Shown here piece after piece: positions 8,869 through 17,286 of a stretch of 17,286 nucleotides of DNA. The notes beneath the pieces were generated by a model, which ran no database searches, was not told where the DNA came from, and saw nothing but the letters and a program-made list of their open reading frames with translations. This DNA is from Porogramme epimiltina (lineage: Eukaryota; Basidiomycota; Agaricomycetes; Polyporales; Polyporaceae): the NCBI GenBank assembly GCA_900155495.1, contig FTLJ01001051.1, positions 1 to 17,286 of the forward strand. The letters run 5' to 3'. How positions within the stretch are numbered: position 1 is the stretch's first letter; each line of letters begins with the position of its first letter. A program made the position numbers and the translations under genes.

Positions 8869-9654
8869 CTGGAAGAAAATAGCGTCCCGTTAAGAGCTAC
8901 TATCTAGGTCAGAATGAGGTGAATGGGTAGATTATACTCTAATAAAGACGGCATTGAACATATCCGCATCCGAGTTCGTGATCGGGTTAAGTCGTATTGT
9001 AAGACGATAGGAATGATATAGAAAGCGAAGGCTGAAATGAGATCACGGGGCTCGAGAATGACAGAATGATTGGTTGGCTCACCGAGGCAGGCCCCGAAAG
9101 GTAAGCCGCAGTGCAATGCGAATGGTCGCGACGACTCAACGTTTGGGGCGAAATGGTGATGGTTGTAGAATCAAGACCAAAAAGACTTGTTAGTGGTCGA
9201 AGGCCACGAAGCATCATCATGCCGTTACCACGTGGGATGACCGCTGGCACTGCTGGCGTCATTCGGTGCTGTAAGCGATTACCCCACGTCCAGGCCGGTA
9301 TTCACCTCGAAAGCAACCGTTTTCCGAGACACAGGGCCTAGCCAGGAGATCAGAATCCGCACAGCTGCCGGAACGCTGAGGAGTTTGATTTGACTTACCA
9401 ACCATCTGCCTGCAGAACTTCTAGCGCTAGGAAGATCTAGCATACTTCTCTCCACGGTCTCCAATTCCACGCCTTCCGACTTGGCGTTATATTCGGCGAA
9501 TGGTATTTATTGTTATAAAATGCGTACCTACGCACACTGGTACGAGAACACAGACCGGAAGCTCGATCCAGACAACTAATTACGCGTACATCCCGCCACC
9601 TTTCATCTCACTCGCATTTCCAGAATCATGGTTGTTTGACACCCCGTTTACATG
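8869..9654. other. Unresolved region upstream of FunK1 gene 2
   Basis: On the minus strand this stretch has several well-formed splice-like signals, for example a donor GTGAGC at 9082 with an acceptor TTTCAG ending at 9032 (51 nt), and GTAAGT near 9404. They hint at more upstream exons of FunK1 gene 2, but no N-lobe motif could be recognised and frames do not join cleanly. It also holds the 3' flank of the gene ending at 9655. Confidence 0.35.
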
Positions 9655-10466
9655 CTACTCCACGTTACTCACTCTGCTCGAGCACTCTGCCTGGCGCGGA
9701 GTTGAGTTAACTCCAACTCCAGGTCCGGCGTTTCCAAAACTGGCGTTCATCGCGCTCGTCGGACCGTGTGCGTCGGTTGGCCCGTTAACCGCTTGCGCGC
9801 TGGAATAAGAAGCGTGGGGTTGAGGCGCGGTCGCTATGGGAGGTGCGCCGGGGCTCGCGCCCAACTTGGCAGTAGTTCCTGACGTCGGAGCGCGGGACTG
9901 CGGCTGCGCTGCGGGGTTGGCACCTGGTCCGCCGGTGAGTTGGGCCATGCCCCGCTCGACCTCGAGGGTGCCTTGGAGCCGCTCGGGGTGCGAGCTGCTA
10001 CCGTGCACGGTCGAGTCGACAGCGTCCATGAAGCGGCCGCGGAGGTTTTCGCCTATACCTGTTGGAAGAAGTGCGCGCATCCGCGGTCAGCAAGTATTGC
10101 GTGGTATGGGGGGAGAACGAGGGGCATAGAGGGAGACGATCCGGAGAGGGGGAATTCCGGCGAATGGCGCTTGTGTAGACGGAGTGAAGCGGGGGAAGAG
10201 AGGAAGAGAAGAGACATAGAGTACCGGGCCAACACCGGTGACAGTGGCGTAGAAGGAATATGGGTCTGGGGACGAGAAGGGCGCGAAGGGCGGGGTACGT
10301 ACCGTGGATGACCTCAGTCGCGCCCCTGCGGATGATGGTTGTCAGCGTCCCCGACGTTGCTCGGAGATAAGTGAGCGACGCACCTGAGTTTCTGGCCCAC
10401 CGCACTCCCGTGTGTCTCGCTTCCAGGTGAGGGTCCAACATCGTTGACGTTACCGTTGGGATGCAT
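9655..10466 (-). CDS. Small basidiomycete protein with GxGENxRG motif (3 exons, 169 aa)
   Basis: Exons are 10466-10384, 10325-10303 (23 nt) and 10058-9655, with introns of 58 and 244 nt. All phases match. The product starts with a Gly/Asn/Ser-rich segment (DVGPSPGSETHGSAVG), then has QKLRGATEVIHG, and IGENLRGRFMDAVDSTVHG at about 37-55. Next come EVERGMAQLTG and a long Ala/Pro/Gly/Ser-rich disordered tail. I recall many small agaricomycete proteins of unknown function with an HGxGENxRG core followed by an alanine- or glycine-rich tail, and this fits them; no function is assigned. The 23-nt exon encodes part of the conserved core and so supports the model. The start at 10466 has an A at -3; the frame stays open upstream to about 10781, so a longer N-terminus is possible. 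A damaged partial copy lies at 4411-4706. Confidence 0.82.
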
Positions 10467-11640
10467 GCTGGTGGAAAATTTGGGCGCGGTGATAGTGACG
10501 AGAGGGAGAGGGACGTAACAGCCCCGCCAACGCCATAATCGTTTATTATGGGCCCTGTCAGCGCCGGTTGGAGTGCTCAAGTGGGGGAGGTAGAGACAGC
10601 GATGACGCGGGGAGCAGAGTCGGGAGTTGGGATGAAGGAGTGGGTGGGCAGCGTCGCGCATAGGGTTAGGGCTGGATGACGTCAGTGTCCCCGCACTTGT
10701 GTCATCGACCGTAGCGGTGGCCCAGCTGCTGCTCAGCTTCGAGCGTTCGACCGCCTCATCGTTGACGCTGCTTCCGCTCATCCCTCCTCCGTGCTCATGT
10801 GCCTCTGCCTTCGACTACACACTCAAGGGCTGCGGTCCGGACTCGGTGAGCTAGACTCTGTATTTAGCTCGTCTTTTGTACACTCACTCGTTCGCCGTCG
10901 TCATCTGCCACCGTGTTCTCGCTAGCATGCGCGCTTTTTGGGTGCATCACTAACGGCTTCTCAGCCGCGCCTTCTTCCCTCGGTAAGAGTAAGAGATGAG
11001 ATTTAGAAGACGCGGTCCTATTGTAGCGTTATCGCACTGCGAATCGCGTAATTCTGATATCACTTCTACGCCGCTGTCCTGGTCTCCTTCCTCGCCTTTC
11101 CCAGCTCTGGTCCAGGTTACTCCTGATGATAACCGACCTCACCCCGGCGGACTGAACTGGTGAGCACGCTCAGCGCTCTGACAGCTTGGCAAAACTTGAC
11201 AATGTAGGTACCGTTACGGCCTACGACGTCCATGTGAAGGCGTCGAGGTTCACCTTCCAACTGCACGCTGCTACTGCACGCTGTCCGACTGCACCCGGAT
11301 CCTCCAAACTTCGTCAGCCGGCAACTCCTCACTGGTATAGCAATCCAACGGCTCATTTCCCCGGGCCACAGTTCTACCCCGTACGTATGCTCCGTCTTCC
11401 CAGCCAAAGTCCACGGCATCTCGCTTGCTCTCAGGAGCGCGCCCCAGCACACCTCGCCGTCTTCTCCTGGTCGTGATCCCTGTCCCATCTGTCAATCGCC
11501 CAATGTGTCCCATCGCGGAGCTCAAACGCTCGTCAGCACGAGTATGCTCGCCCGGCGCACGGCTCCGCTCCACAGATTCCAGAGGCACAGGACCCAGAAC
11601 GACGACCCCAAGAGAGAAGCTGGCTCGGGCCAACTAAGAT
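10467..11640. other. Gene-poor region upstream of the GxGENxRG gene
   Basis: This should hold the promoter of the minus-strand gene starting at 10466. An AT-rich patch (CGTTTATTATGG near 10540) is a weak TATA-like candidate. On the plus strand there are splice-like signals: donor GTGAGC near 10846, branch CTAAC and acceptor CTTCTCAG near 10965, donor GTAAGAG near 10983, acceptor TTTCCCAG near 11102. The exons they would define are very short and give no recognisable protein. I do not call a gene. Confidence 0.4.
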
Positions 11641-12330
11641 AACGGTCCTCCCCTAGAGGCTCCGAGCTCCGTGGACGCCGTGCGCGTGAGCCCGTATGGA
11701 CTGGATTTGGGCATCGAGCGTCCAGGCGCGCCCGCGCCTCCGCCCCGCGTTCGGTCGCCACTCCGCCCCATCGCGGCGGTCGCGGGTGGCGACCGCTTCT
11801 CGCGCGGCGCGCGGCCGCTGCGGACGTAACGAGCAGCCCGTCGAGAAGCCCGCGCGAGGCGCGCGTGCGCGCAAGGGGCAGGCCCGAGGACGAGCGGGGC
11901 CGCGCGGCGTGGGAGGCGAAGCGCGGGCGCAGGGCCGGCGGGCTGGACGGGACTTTTGCGGCCTAGCGCGGGCTTATCGCCCGACGCGCCGCGCGATCTC
12001 GCTGGTGCGCACGCCCCGCCCCACTGGACGCGTTCCTCAGCTGCTGCGCGGAGTTCGGTCGGATGCGGACGGTGGCGAGCGTATAAAGGTGGCGGGTGGA
12101 GTGGGGGTCGGGTGCACACGCTCGCCATCTGCTTCACTCGCTGCTCTCGGGTCGCCAAGGCTCTCCACATCGCCTTTGTACGGGCCGCCGCCGCGAGGCT
12201 GCGCGGGTGCAGGGCGAGCTGCCGCGCCGTCCTCCTGGGTCCGCGCCGCTGCACAAAGGACCTTGTGCGCCCATCACTTGGTGGCGGTGGCGGACCTGGC
12301 GCCGCGGGGTATATAACCGGTATGTTTTCA
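11641..12330. other. Extremely CpG-rich island
   Basis: About 0.7 kb of very high GC content packed with CG dinucleotides, for example around 11795-11880. Long open frames overlap on both strands here, as expected from the lack of AT-rich stop codons. Their products are low-complexity Arg/Ala/Pro sequence with no domain, so they are not called. The island leads into two TATA boxes and is best read as a promoter island for a plus-strand transcript. Confidence 0.5.
12082..12087 (+). promoter_or_regulatory. TATA box 1 (TATAAA)
   Basis: A TATAAA stands out in very GC-rich surroundings (context GCGTATAAAGG). It lies 228 bp upstream of a second TATA box on the same strand. Confidence 0.5.
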
Positions 12331-12430
12331 CGCTCGTCCTTCATCTCGCCTTCTCACCTCTTCTCCCTCCCTCCCCCGCATACAGCAGGAGTCGTTCAGT
12401 TGAGCCGCCCTCCGTAGCCCCTGGCGACAG
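12310..12430 (+). promoter_or_regulatory. TATA box 2, pyrimidine-rich initiator and leader-like exon
   Basis: TATATAA at 12310-12316 is followed by a pyrimidine-rich tract (about 12324-12380), the usual architecture of strong fungal core promoters. From about 12330 to 12430 there is no ATG. The stretch ends GGCGACAG directly before GTGAGC at 12431, a good 5' splice donor. This looks like a non-coding leader exon whose downstream coding exon could not be found. Confidence 0.5.
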
Positions 12431-14847
12431 GTGAGCAGTGTATATGCGGTTGACATGAGGCGCTCCGTCCGCCCACTCTCTCCGGGTACACCCCGTGCCG
12501 TCCTTGGGTGCCACGGACCCATGCCTCGCTGGCTGCGCGTCCAGTTGGGCGTGCGCCGCGTGCTGGGTGGTGGCGGCCGCAAGGATTGTGCGGGCAAAAC
12601 TGCGGTGTGAGTGCGTGTGGGCGGCTGCGATGCCGTTGTCCTATGAATCCTGACGGGACGAGTGGCCGAGAGGTGTTTTGTGACGGGTATCCTAGGCTGC
12701 GGACGCTGGTGTGCTGCGTCTACTGCCGTTGGGCGCATTGGGCGACCGCCGAGTGCGGCCTGAGCACGTCGGTCCGCGCACCGTTGAGCTCATAACTCGG
12801 CTGTTGTGCGTGATCGTCGCCGGTGGGCGCGGTCTGGCCGGGGAGACGTGCTCCCACCCCTGTGGTCGCGTCATCATGCTCATTCCCTGTGCCCGCGGTG
12901 GCGTGTCAGGGCAACTGTCACCGCCGTTGCGGTCGCGCCGCCGGTATTGATGTTGAAGGTGAAGGGAAGCAAGACCCCAATGCTATGATTTCGTAGAATG
13001 TGCATACGGCAGTAGAACGTTGGGGGAGCGGTGGCGGCCGCGCTATCATCGCATCCGGAAAAGACTAAGAAGGGACTCCGGTGAATGTGGTTCCGCAGCC
13101 GCTTTAGGGGTGGGGGAGGTTTACTGCGTCGGGCGGAGTGCGTCGGGCGATATTGGATGGCTATGAATAGCGTGCTGGCGCGATTGAACGTCCGAGTGTC
13201 GAGACGTCGAGGATGGGAGTGTGCCCTATGTCGAGTCGTGGGGTGTCAAAAACTCTGGAAATCAGGGCCAGGTCCAGGTCCGGGACTGAGGTGTGCGTGA
13301 GGATGGACTGGGGGCGAGACGTGATCGACCCCCCAATCTCCTCCTGGGCGGGTTAGGTGGACAGGTCTTCGATGAATGTCGCGTAGTGCGCGGGTGAGCT
13401 GGTGAGCTGAACTGTGTTGGGAAGTGCCTGTCATGTGCCCACAGACGCGGAACGTCGTGATGCTAGGCCGATTTTTGATGTGAGATAGGGCGCGGATTGA
13501 GTTCGCCGGTAAACGAGGGCCCGTCCGTGGCGCTCGGAATGCGGAGACAAGACGGGTCGGATCCGTTCTGCAGCCGTGTTCGTGATAGAAACCTGAGATT
13601 GACTGCGTAGAAAGGTAGTTAGGGGTCGAGACGCCGTTGCTGGGAAGGTCTAGGTGTGTGCAGGATCGGGTCTGCCCGATATGCCGTGAATGCGTCAGTG
13701 GAGCACATAGAACGCGGGAGACTCGCCGACGTATGTGCGATCTACAAATTCATTAATACGGGGTGGACGTGCTAGAAGCTGCACGATGGACGCCCTCACT
13801 TGACCTGCGCTCTGCATGGGCGTTGTGCGGTCCGACATTCGGCGGTGGCGGACGTGCGCGCGGGTTACCGGCGGTATGTGCGAATGCGGCCACATGTGGA
13901 TATGGCCGGTCCCGCATGATGTAGACCTCTGGACGCGGTGCAGACAGACAGAAAGGTAATGTATTGTGGATCAGTCTGCTTGATCAGACATCAGGCAGGG
14001 GAACGCACCATGTGCACGCTTGCGTAGAGGCCATTCATAGGCCTAGGTAGCGCTGCAGGCACAATGAGTCTATCTGACAGCGCAGCCCATGGCCCATGGG
14101 TACCTGTGTCCTCAGTCCAACGGCGGTTGAACAAGGTTAAGGAAGATCGTGATGGCGAGGTTCAATGCCGCACGGCTACGAGCGGACTCGGGACATGCAT
14201 AGATGAGTCAAGGAATGTTGACCATTGCCTCGCGGGGTCGGAGCGCGAGCTCAATTGTATGAACATCGTTCAGCGGCACCCTGCAGGGGTAAGGCCGCGA
14301 GCGATCACGCTCATTAGAAGCGACAATGCATCGGAAGGCGAATGTTCGAGCATTGCTGCCGAGTAGTGATTGGATGAGCCACATATGCGGACTAGTGCAA
14401 AAGAGGAGTGAATTGAAGAGCTCACCGTTGGTTGTATGGTGCTCCCGGCCTCGTTCGATGTTGGAAGACAGCGCAGACTTTGCGCCTGAATCTGGGCCTA
14501 CTTTGAAACTTTAAAGGCTCGTTTGTGATCCCAGCAGCGACACAAACTCCTATTCCGAAAAGGAGCTTGCCTTATTGCTTTTCTGGTACACAGTTGGTTG
14601 CAATGAGATCCAACCTTAGTTACTGGGCTTTGGCCTTCAATGAATTTGCGGGGGTACACGGACAACCATGGCCAAAGATGCAATACCTCGCGAATCTAAT
14701 CACAGACGTATCCAAAAGGAGAGGAAAGACTTGATGATAAATTTGGTGAAACAGCACACTAGTATGCGCTGCACTCTCTCTCAGCTGTTCCTGCGTGAAT
14801 CGATCCTAGCGTGTCGAAGCCAAGTGATGAGCGCCTAGACGGGATGA
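12431..14847. other. 2.4 kb without a recognisable gene
   Basis: Open frames here are short, lack motifs, and include 14064-14366 and 14525-14734 on the plus strand. Several micro-duplications are visible: TGCGTCGGGCG twice near 13127-13152, GGTGAGCT twice at 13393-13408, and AGGTCC twice near 13270. No tRNA, rRNA or snRNA was recognised. The region lies downstream of the orphan promoter and could hold a non-coding transcript. Confidence 0.45.
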
Positions 14848-14875
14848 GGGCTGAGTCGGGCTGAGTCGAATCCAA
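14848..14875 (+). promoter_or_regulatory. Tandem GGGCTGAGTC sites and CCAAT box upstream of eL8
   Basis: The 10-mer GGGCTGAGTC occurs twice back to back (14848-14857 and 14858-14867), each with a TGAGTC core like bZIP (Gcn4/AP-1) sites. A CCAAT follows at once, near 14871-14875. They sit about 140-165 bp upstream of the eL8 start codon, and a pyrimidine-rich stretch (about 14940-15005) precedes the ATG. A role in ribosomal protein expression is inferred. Confidence 0.5.
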
Positions 14876-15013
14876 TCACGGTCGGCACCGAAGGATTTCG
14901 AGCGGAGCTTCAAATCACAGCCGCCCGTTCGACAAATCCTGCCGTGTCGGTCTCATCCACCCCATCCTCAAGCCCACATCCCGCAAGTCTCCTCAAGACC
15001 CCCTTAAACGACA

Positions 15014-16403
15014 ATGGTGAGCCCTTTCCAGACGTCCTCGCACGTCGTAGTGCACACGGAGCTGCGGAGGATCCTGCCAGAGTGAAGGATTTGGGATGGA
15101 TGGTACGTTCCTCAGCCAGATGACCCTTCTCACATTCGTTCACACATCCTCCTTTAGGCAGGATCCCCACCGCACTAGCAAACGATAGCCCTCGCGGAGC
15201 AGTCTGTGGACTGCCATGATGCGAATGCGGTTGCTGGGCCCGCACTTACTCATCCTCGCGATGAGCGAGTGCGGGCGTTAGAGCTCCGAGTGCACAGCGA
15301 CGGCGGTGGCTTTTTATGAGCTGCCTAGAGCCGTGCTGACCGCCTCGTCTCAATGACCAGCCCAAGGCCACCAAGACCGGCAAGAAGCCTGCCTCTGCGC
15401 CCTTCGGCGCCAGCAAGGGCTCCAAGGTTCAGAAGAACCCCCTCTTCGAGTCTCGCCCGAAGAACTTCGGTATCGGTGAGTCACCGTTCGTCTTACGGTA
15501 GATCTTGCATCAGATGTTGATGTGAGTCTTCGGACGTTCGCAGGCCAGGACATCCAGCCCGTCAAGGACCTCACCCGCTTTGTCAAGTGGCCCGAGTATG
15601 TTCGCCTTCAGCGCCAGAAGGTCATCCTCAGCCAGCGCCTCAAGGTTCCCCCGGCCATCGCTCAGTTCTCGCACACCCTCGACAAGAACACCGCGACCCA
15701 GCTTTTCAAGCTCCTGAACAAGTGTGTTATAGTCTTACCGTTTGTCGCCGCTCGGGTCTGACAACTTCTCCTATAGGTACCGCCCTGAGACCAAGCAGGA
15801 GAAGAAGGCTCGTCTTGAGGCCACCGCCAAGGCGACTGCTGAGGAGAAGGAGGCTCAGGCCAAGGTACGCAGTTTCGTTTCGCAATCTGATGGGACGACA
15901 CTGAGAAGCGTTGTCATTTTCAGGCCTCCAAGAAGCCCCTCTTCGTCAAGTACGGCCTCAACCACTGCGTTGCCCTCGTCGAGGCCAAGAAGGCTTCGCT
16001 CGTTGTCATCGCTCACGATGTCGACCCCATCGAGCTCGTTGTCTTCCTCCCCGCGCTCTGCCGCAAGATGGGCGTCCCCTACGTCATCGTCAAGGGCAAG
16101 GCCCGTCTCGGCACGGTCGTTCACAAGAAGACCGCCGCCGTCCTTACCATCCAGGACGTCAAGAGCGAGGATGAGCGTGAGCTTGCCACCCTCGTCTCCG
16201 CCGCGAAGGCCAACTTGTGAGTAGTCCATCCGATTGTGTTGGCATTGACGCTGACAGCGAGCTCTTCTAGCACCGACAAGTTCGAGGAGCAGCGCCGCCA
16301 GTGGGGTGGAGGTATCCGTGGCGCGAAGTCGACCCAGATGCTCCGCAAGCGCGCTAAGGCTGCGGGTCAGACTCTGTCTGTCGCGAACGCGTCCAAGCTC
16401 TGA
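15014..16403 (+). CDS. RPL8: 60S ribosomal protein eL8 (L7Ae family), 6 exons, 269 aa
   Basis: Exons are 15014-15016, 15361-15475, 15544-15721, 15777-15864, 15924-16216 and 16271-16403. Introns are 344, 68, 55, 59 and 54 nt; all are GT-AG and all phases agree. The protein is a structural component of the cytosolic large ribosomal subunit. It shows the eL8 N-terminal segment ([19 protein letters not shown], then [13 protein letters not shown]) and the L7Ae RNA-binding domain from about 139 ([29 protein letters not shown]). It ends in the conserved basic stretch [19 protein letters not shown]. Its length fits fungal eL8 (about 255-270). The first coding exon is only the ATG: splicing it to CCC at 15361 gives Met-Pro-Lys-Ala, and no ATG lies in frame in exon 2. 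The first intron is five to six times longer than the others. Strong C-ending codon preference fits high expression. Confidence 0.96.
15199..15276 (+). other. Two hairpins inside the first intron of the eL8 gene
   Basis: The first is a perfect 6-bp stem (GCAGTC, loop TGTG, GACTGC) at 15199-15214. The second is stronger: 15238-15276 has a 9-bp outer stem (GCCCGCACT with AGTGCGGGC), a two-base mismatch, a 6-bp inner stem (CTCATC with GATGAG) and a 5-nt loop. Ribosomal protein introns often host snoRNAs, but I could not find convincing C/D or H/ACA boxes around them. Confidence 0.55.
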
Positions 16404-16700
16404 GCGGGTTGGTTGTTGTTCGTGGTCGATGTGGGTTTCCCTTCAAAAGACGGATGATCGTCGCTGTATCGCGCATGTGTGGCGTATGCTCTATGGTACA
16501 TGAATGTATGCTGCATGGTTCTGGTAGCAGTTGATGCCTACCTGTGTAACACTTTGCGTGCGATGCTGACCGTCGGCCGGAGGGCCCGGCGCGCCGGGCG
16601 TCTTGTATTGTATGGTTTCGGATACGCGTGTATACTATAATCTCTCTTGCTCTCGACCACCATCTTCGGTTTCGGCGAGCGGAGCAAGGCCAAGCGAGAT
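16404..16700. other. Intergenic: eL8 terminator region and next promoter
   Basis: The two plus-strand genes are 297 bp apart. The left part is T/G-rich, as in fungal 3' UTRs. A perfect 16-bp GC palindrome lies at 16584-16599. TATACTATAA near 16630 is a TATA-like candidate for the gene starting at 16701. Confidence 0.5.
16584..16599. repeat. Perfect 16-bp GC palindrome
   Basis: GCCCGGCGCGCCGGGC reads the same on both strands. It sits about 180 bp after the eL8 stop codon and 100 bp before the next start codon. It may form a cruciform or bind a dimeric protein; it is not a bacterial-type terminator because no U-run follows. Confidence 0.75.
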
Positions 16701-17286
16701 ATGCAACAACAGCCGTTCTATGGGGGCGGTTACCCCGGTCTTGGGTTTGACGTATCGCTCGGCCTGCCTCAGTCGTTCTCTCAGACGTCGCTGGGGAGTA
16801 GCCTGCAGAGCGCAGACCTCAACTCGCCAGAGGTGTTCAAGCAGAACATCCAGACGGCGCAGAGCCACATCGTGCGAGTGCAATCGCTCGCTCGCAATGC
16901 GCTCGCCGGAATGTAAGAAGTGACATGATGTGCTATCGGAACTCGCACGCTAACGACTCTGAACAGTGAACATGCGTACCATGCGGGTACAAACCCCCTC
17001 CAGACAGCAGGTGGGCGTCGACTGCAGACGCGAGTGCGCGATGGAAATTGGACGCTGACGACGCGGCCCCCGCAGCGGACATTGCGGATCTGAAGCAGAC
17101 GCTGCATGTGCTCGTCGAGCACCTGCGGCAGACGGGCGTGGGCGCGCTGCCGCTGGAGGCGCCGCCGCTGCCGGACACGCGGACGGACGAGCAGGTGGTG
17201 GGGGAGGCGACGCGGGCGGTGCAGGCGCTGTACGAGCGGCACGGGCGGATGCAGGACGGGGCGGGGGTCGTCGCGGGCTTGTTGGC
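16701..17286 (+). CDS. Unrecognised helical protein (partial, 3' end off window)
   Basis: Exons are 16701-16912, 16967-17010 and 17076 to the window edge, with introns of 54 nt (branch CTAAC) and 65 nt (branch CTGAC); phases match. The start at 16701 is the first ATG in frame. The first 40 residues are Gly/Gln/Ser-rich (MQQQPFYGGGYPGLG). Amphipathic helices follow: SPEVFKQNIQTAQSHIVRVQ, then LARNALAGIEHAYHAG, then DIADLKQTLHVLVEHLRQ, a short GVGALPLE, and a last helix with VQALYERHGRMQ. This pattern of short helices resembles small Mediator-type or other adaptor subunits, but I cannot name the family. The spacing to eL8 suggests an independent gene. Confidence 0.75.

Noticed and set aside
10797..11113. 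Multi-exon plus-strand gene suggested by donor and acceptor signals
   Set aside because: The implied exons are very short (one would be about 18 nt) and give no recognisable protein.
11117..11488. 123-codon open frame on the minus strand and a 96-codon frame opposite
   Set aside because: They overlap antiparallel to each other, with no motif and no splice context.
11634..12344. Overlapping open frames of 236 codons (minus) and about 206 codons (plus)
   Set aside because: They overlap on opposite strands in a CpG-rich island where stops are rare, and the products are low-complexity Arg/Ala/Pro sequence without domains.
14064..14734. Two open frames (14064-14366 and 14525-14734, plus strand)
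   Set aside because: Neither encodes a recognisable domain, they do not join through good splice sites, and they lie in a gene-poor stretch.
15199..15345. Intronic snoRNA in the eL8 gene
   Set aside because: ATGATGC near 15215 and CTGA near 15336 resemble C and D boxes, but they are about 120 nt apart and lack a terminal stem. No clear hinge box for an H/ACA type either. Kept only as hairpins.
1..17286. CRISPR array, bacterial operon, phage or intact autonomous transposon
   Set aside because: No regularly spaced repeats, no ribosome-binding-site-driven gene strings, and no transposase or reverse transcriptase motifs were seen on either strand.

Overview
The window looks like a piece of an Agaricomycete-type basidiomycete genome. 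It has GC-rich genes split by many 50-70 nt GT-AG introns with CTRAY-like branch points. Two genes belong to FunK1, a kinase family expanded in mushroom-forming fungi, and the eL8 ribosomal protein gene and the CAX transporter have fungal-type sequences. No bacterial, phage or CRISPR features were seen. All gene models were built by eye from splice signals and reading-frame continuity.

Layout. 1-726 (minus): 5' part of a coiled-coil protein resembling the INO80 subunit Iec3, running off the left edge. 820-1006: one copy of a diverged dispersed repeat in its promoter. 1073-3242 (minus): intact 12-exon CAX-type Ca2+/H+ antiporter of 510 aa. 3243-4341: intergenic, with a CCAAT/CACGTG cluster. 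4342-4910: a small rearranged block made of a 23-bp tandem repeat, a frameshifted copy of the last exon of a gene found further right, and a second copy of the dispersed repeat. 5131-6548 (plus) and 7319-8868 (minus): two degenerate FunK1 kinase genes facing each other. 9655-10466 (minus): intact three-exon gene for a small protein with a GxGENxRG motif, the source-like partner of the broken copy at 4411-4706. 10467-14847: more than 4 kb without a convincing protein gene, holding a very CpG-rich island with two TATA boxes and an orphan leader-like exon. 15014-16403 (plus): six-exon eL8 ribosomal protein gene whose first coding exon is only the ATG. 16701-17286 (plus): start of an unrecognised helical protein, running off the right edge.

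The two flanks are ordinary housekeeping genes (ion transport, chromatin, ribosome). The centre, roughly 4.3-10.5 kb, is an accessory zone with duplicated and decaying sequence: two catalytically altered FunK1 relics, a chimeric duplicate, and a dispersed repeat. I found no self-contained new system. The items most worth a second look are the chimeric duplicate, the two FunK1 genes with different catalytic-loop lesions, the orphan promoter at about 12.1-12.4 kb, and the long structured first intron of the eL8 gene.
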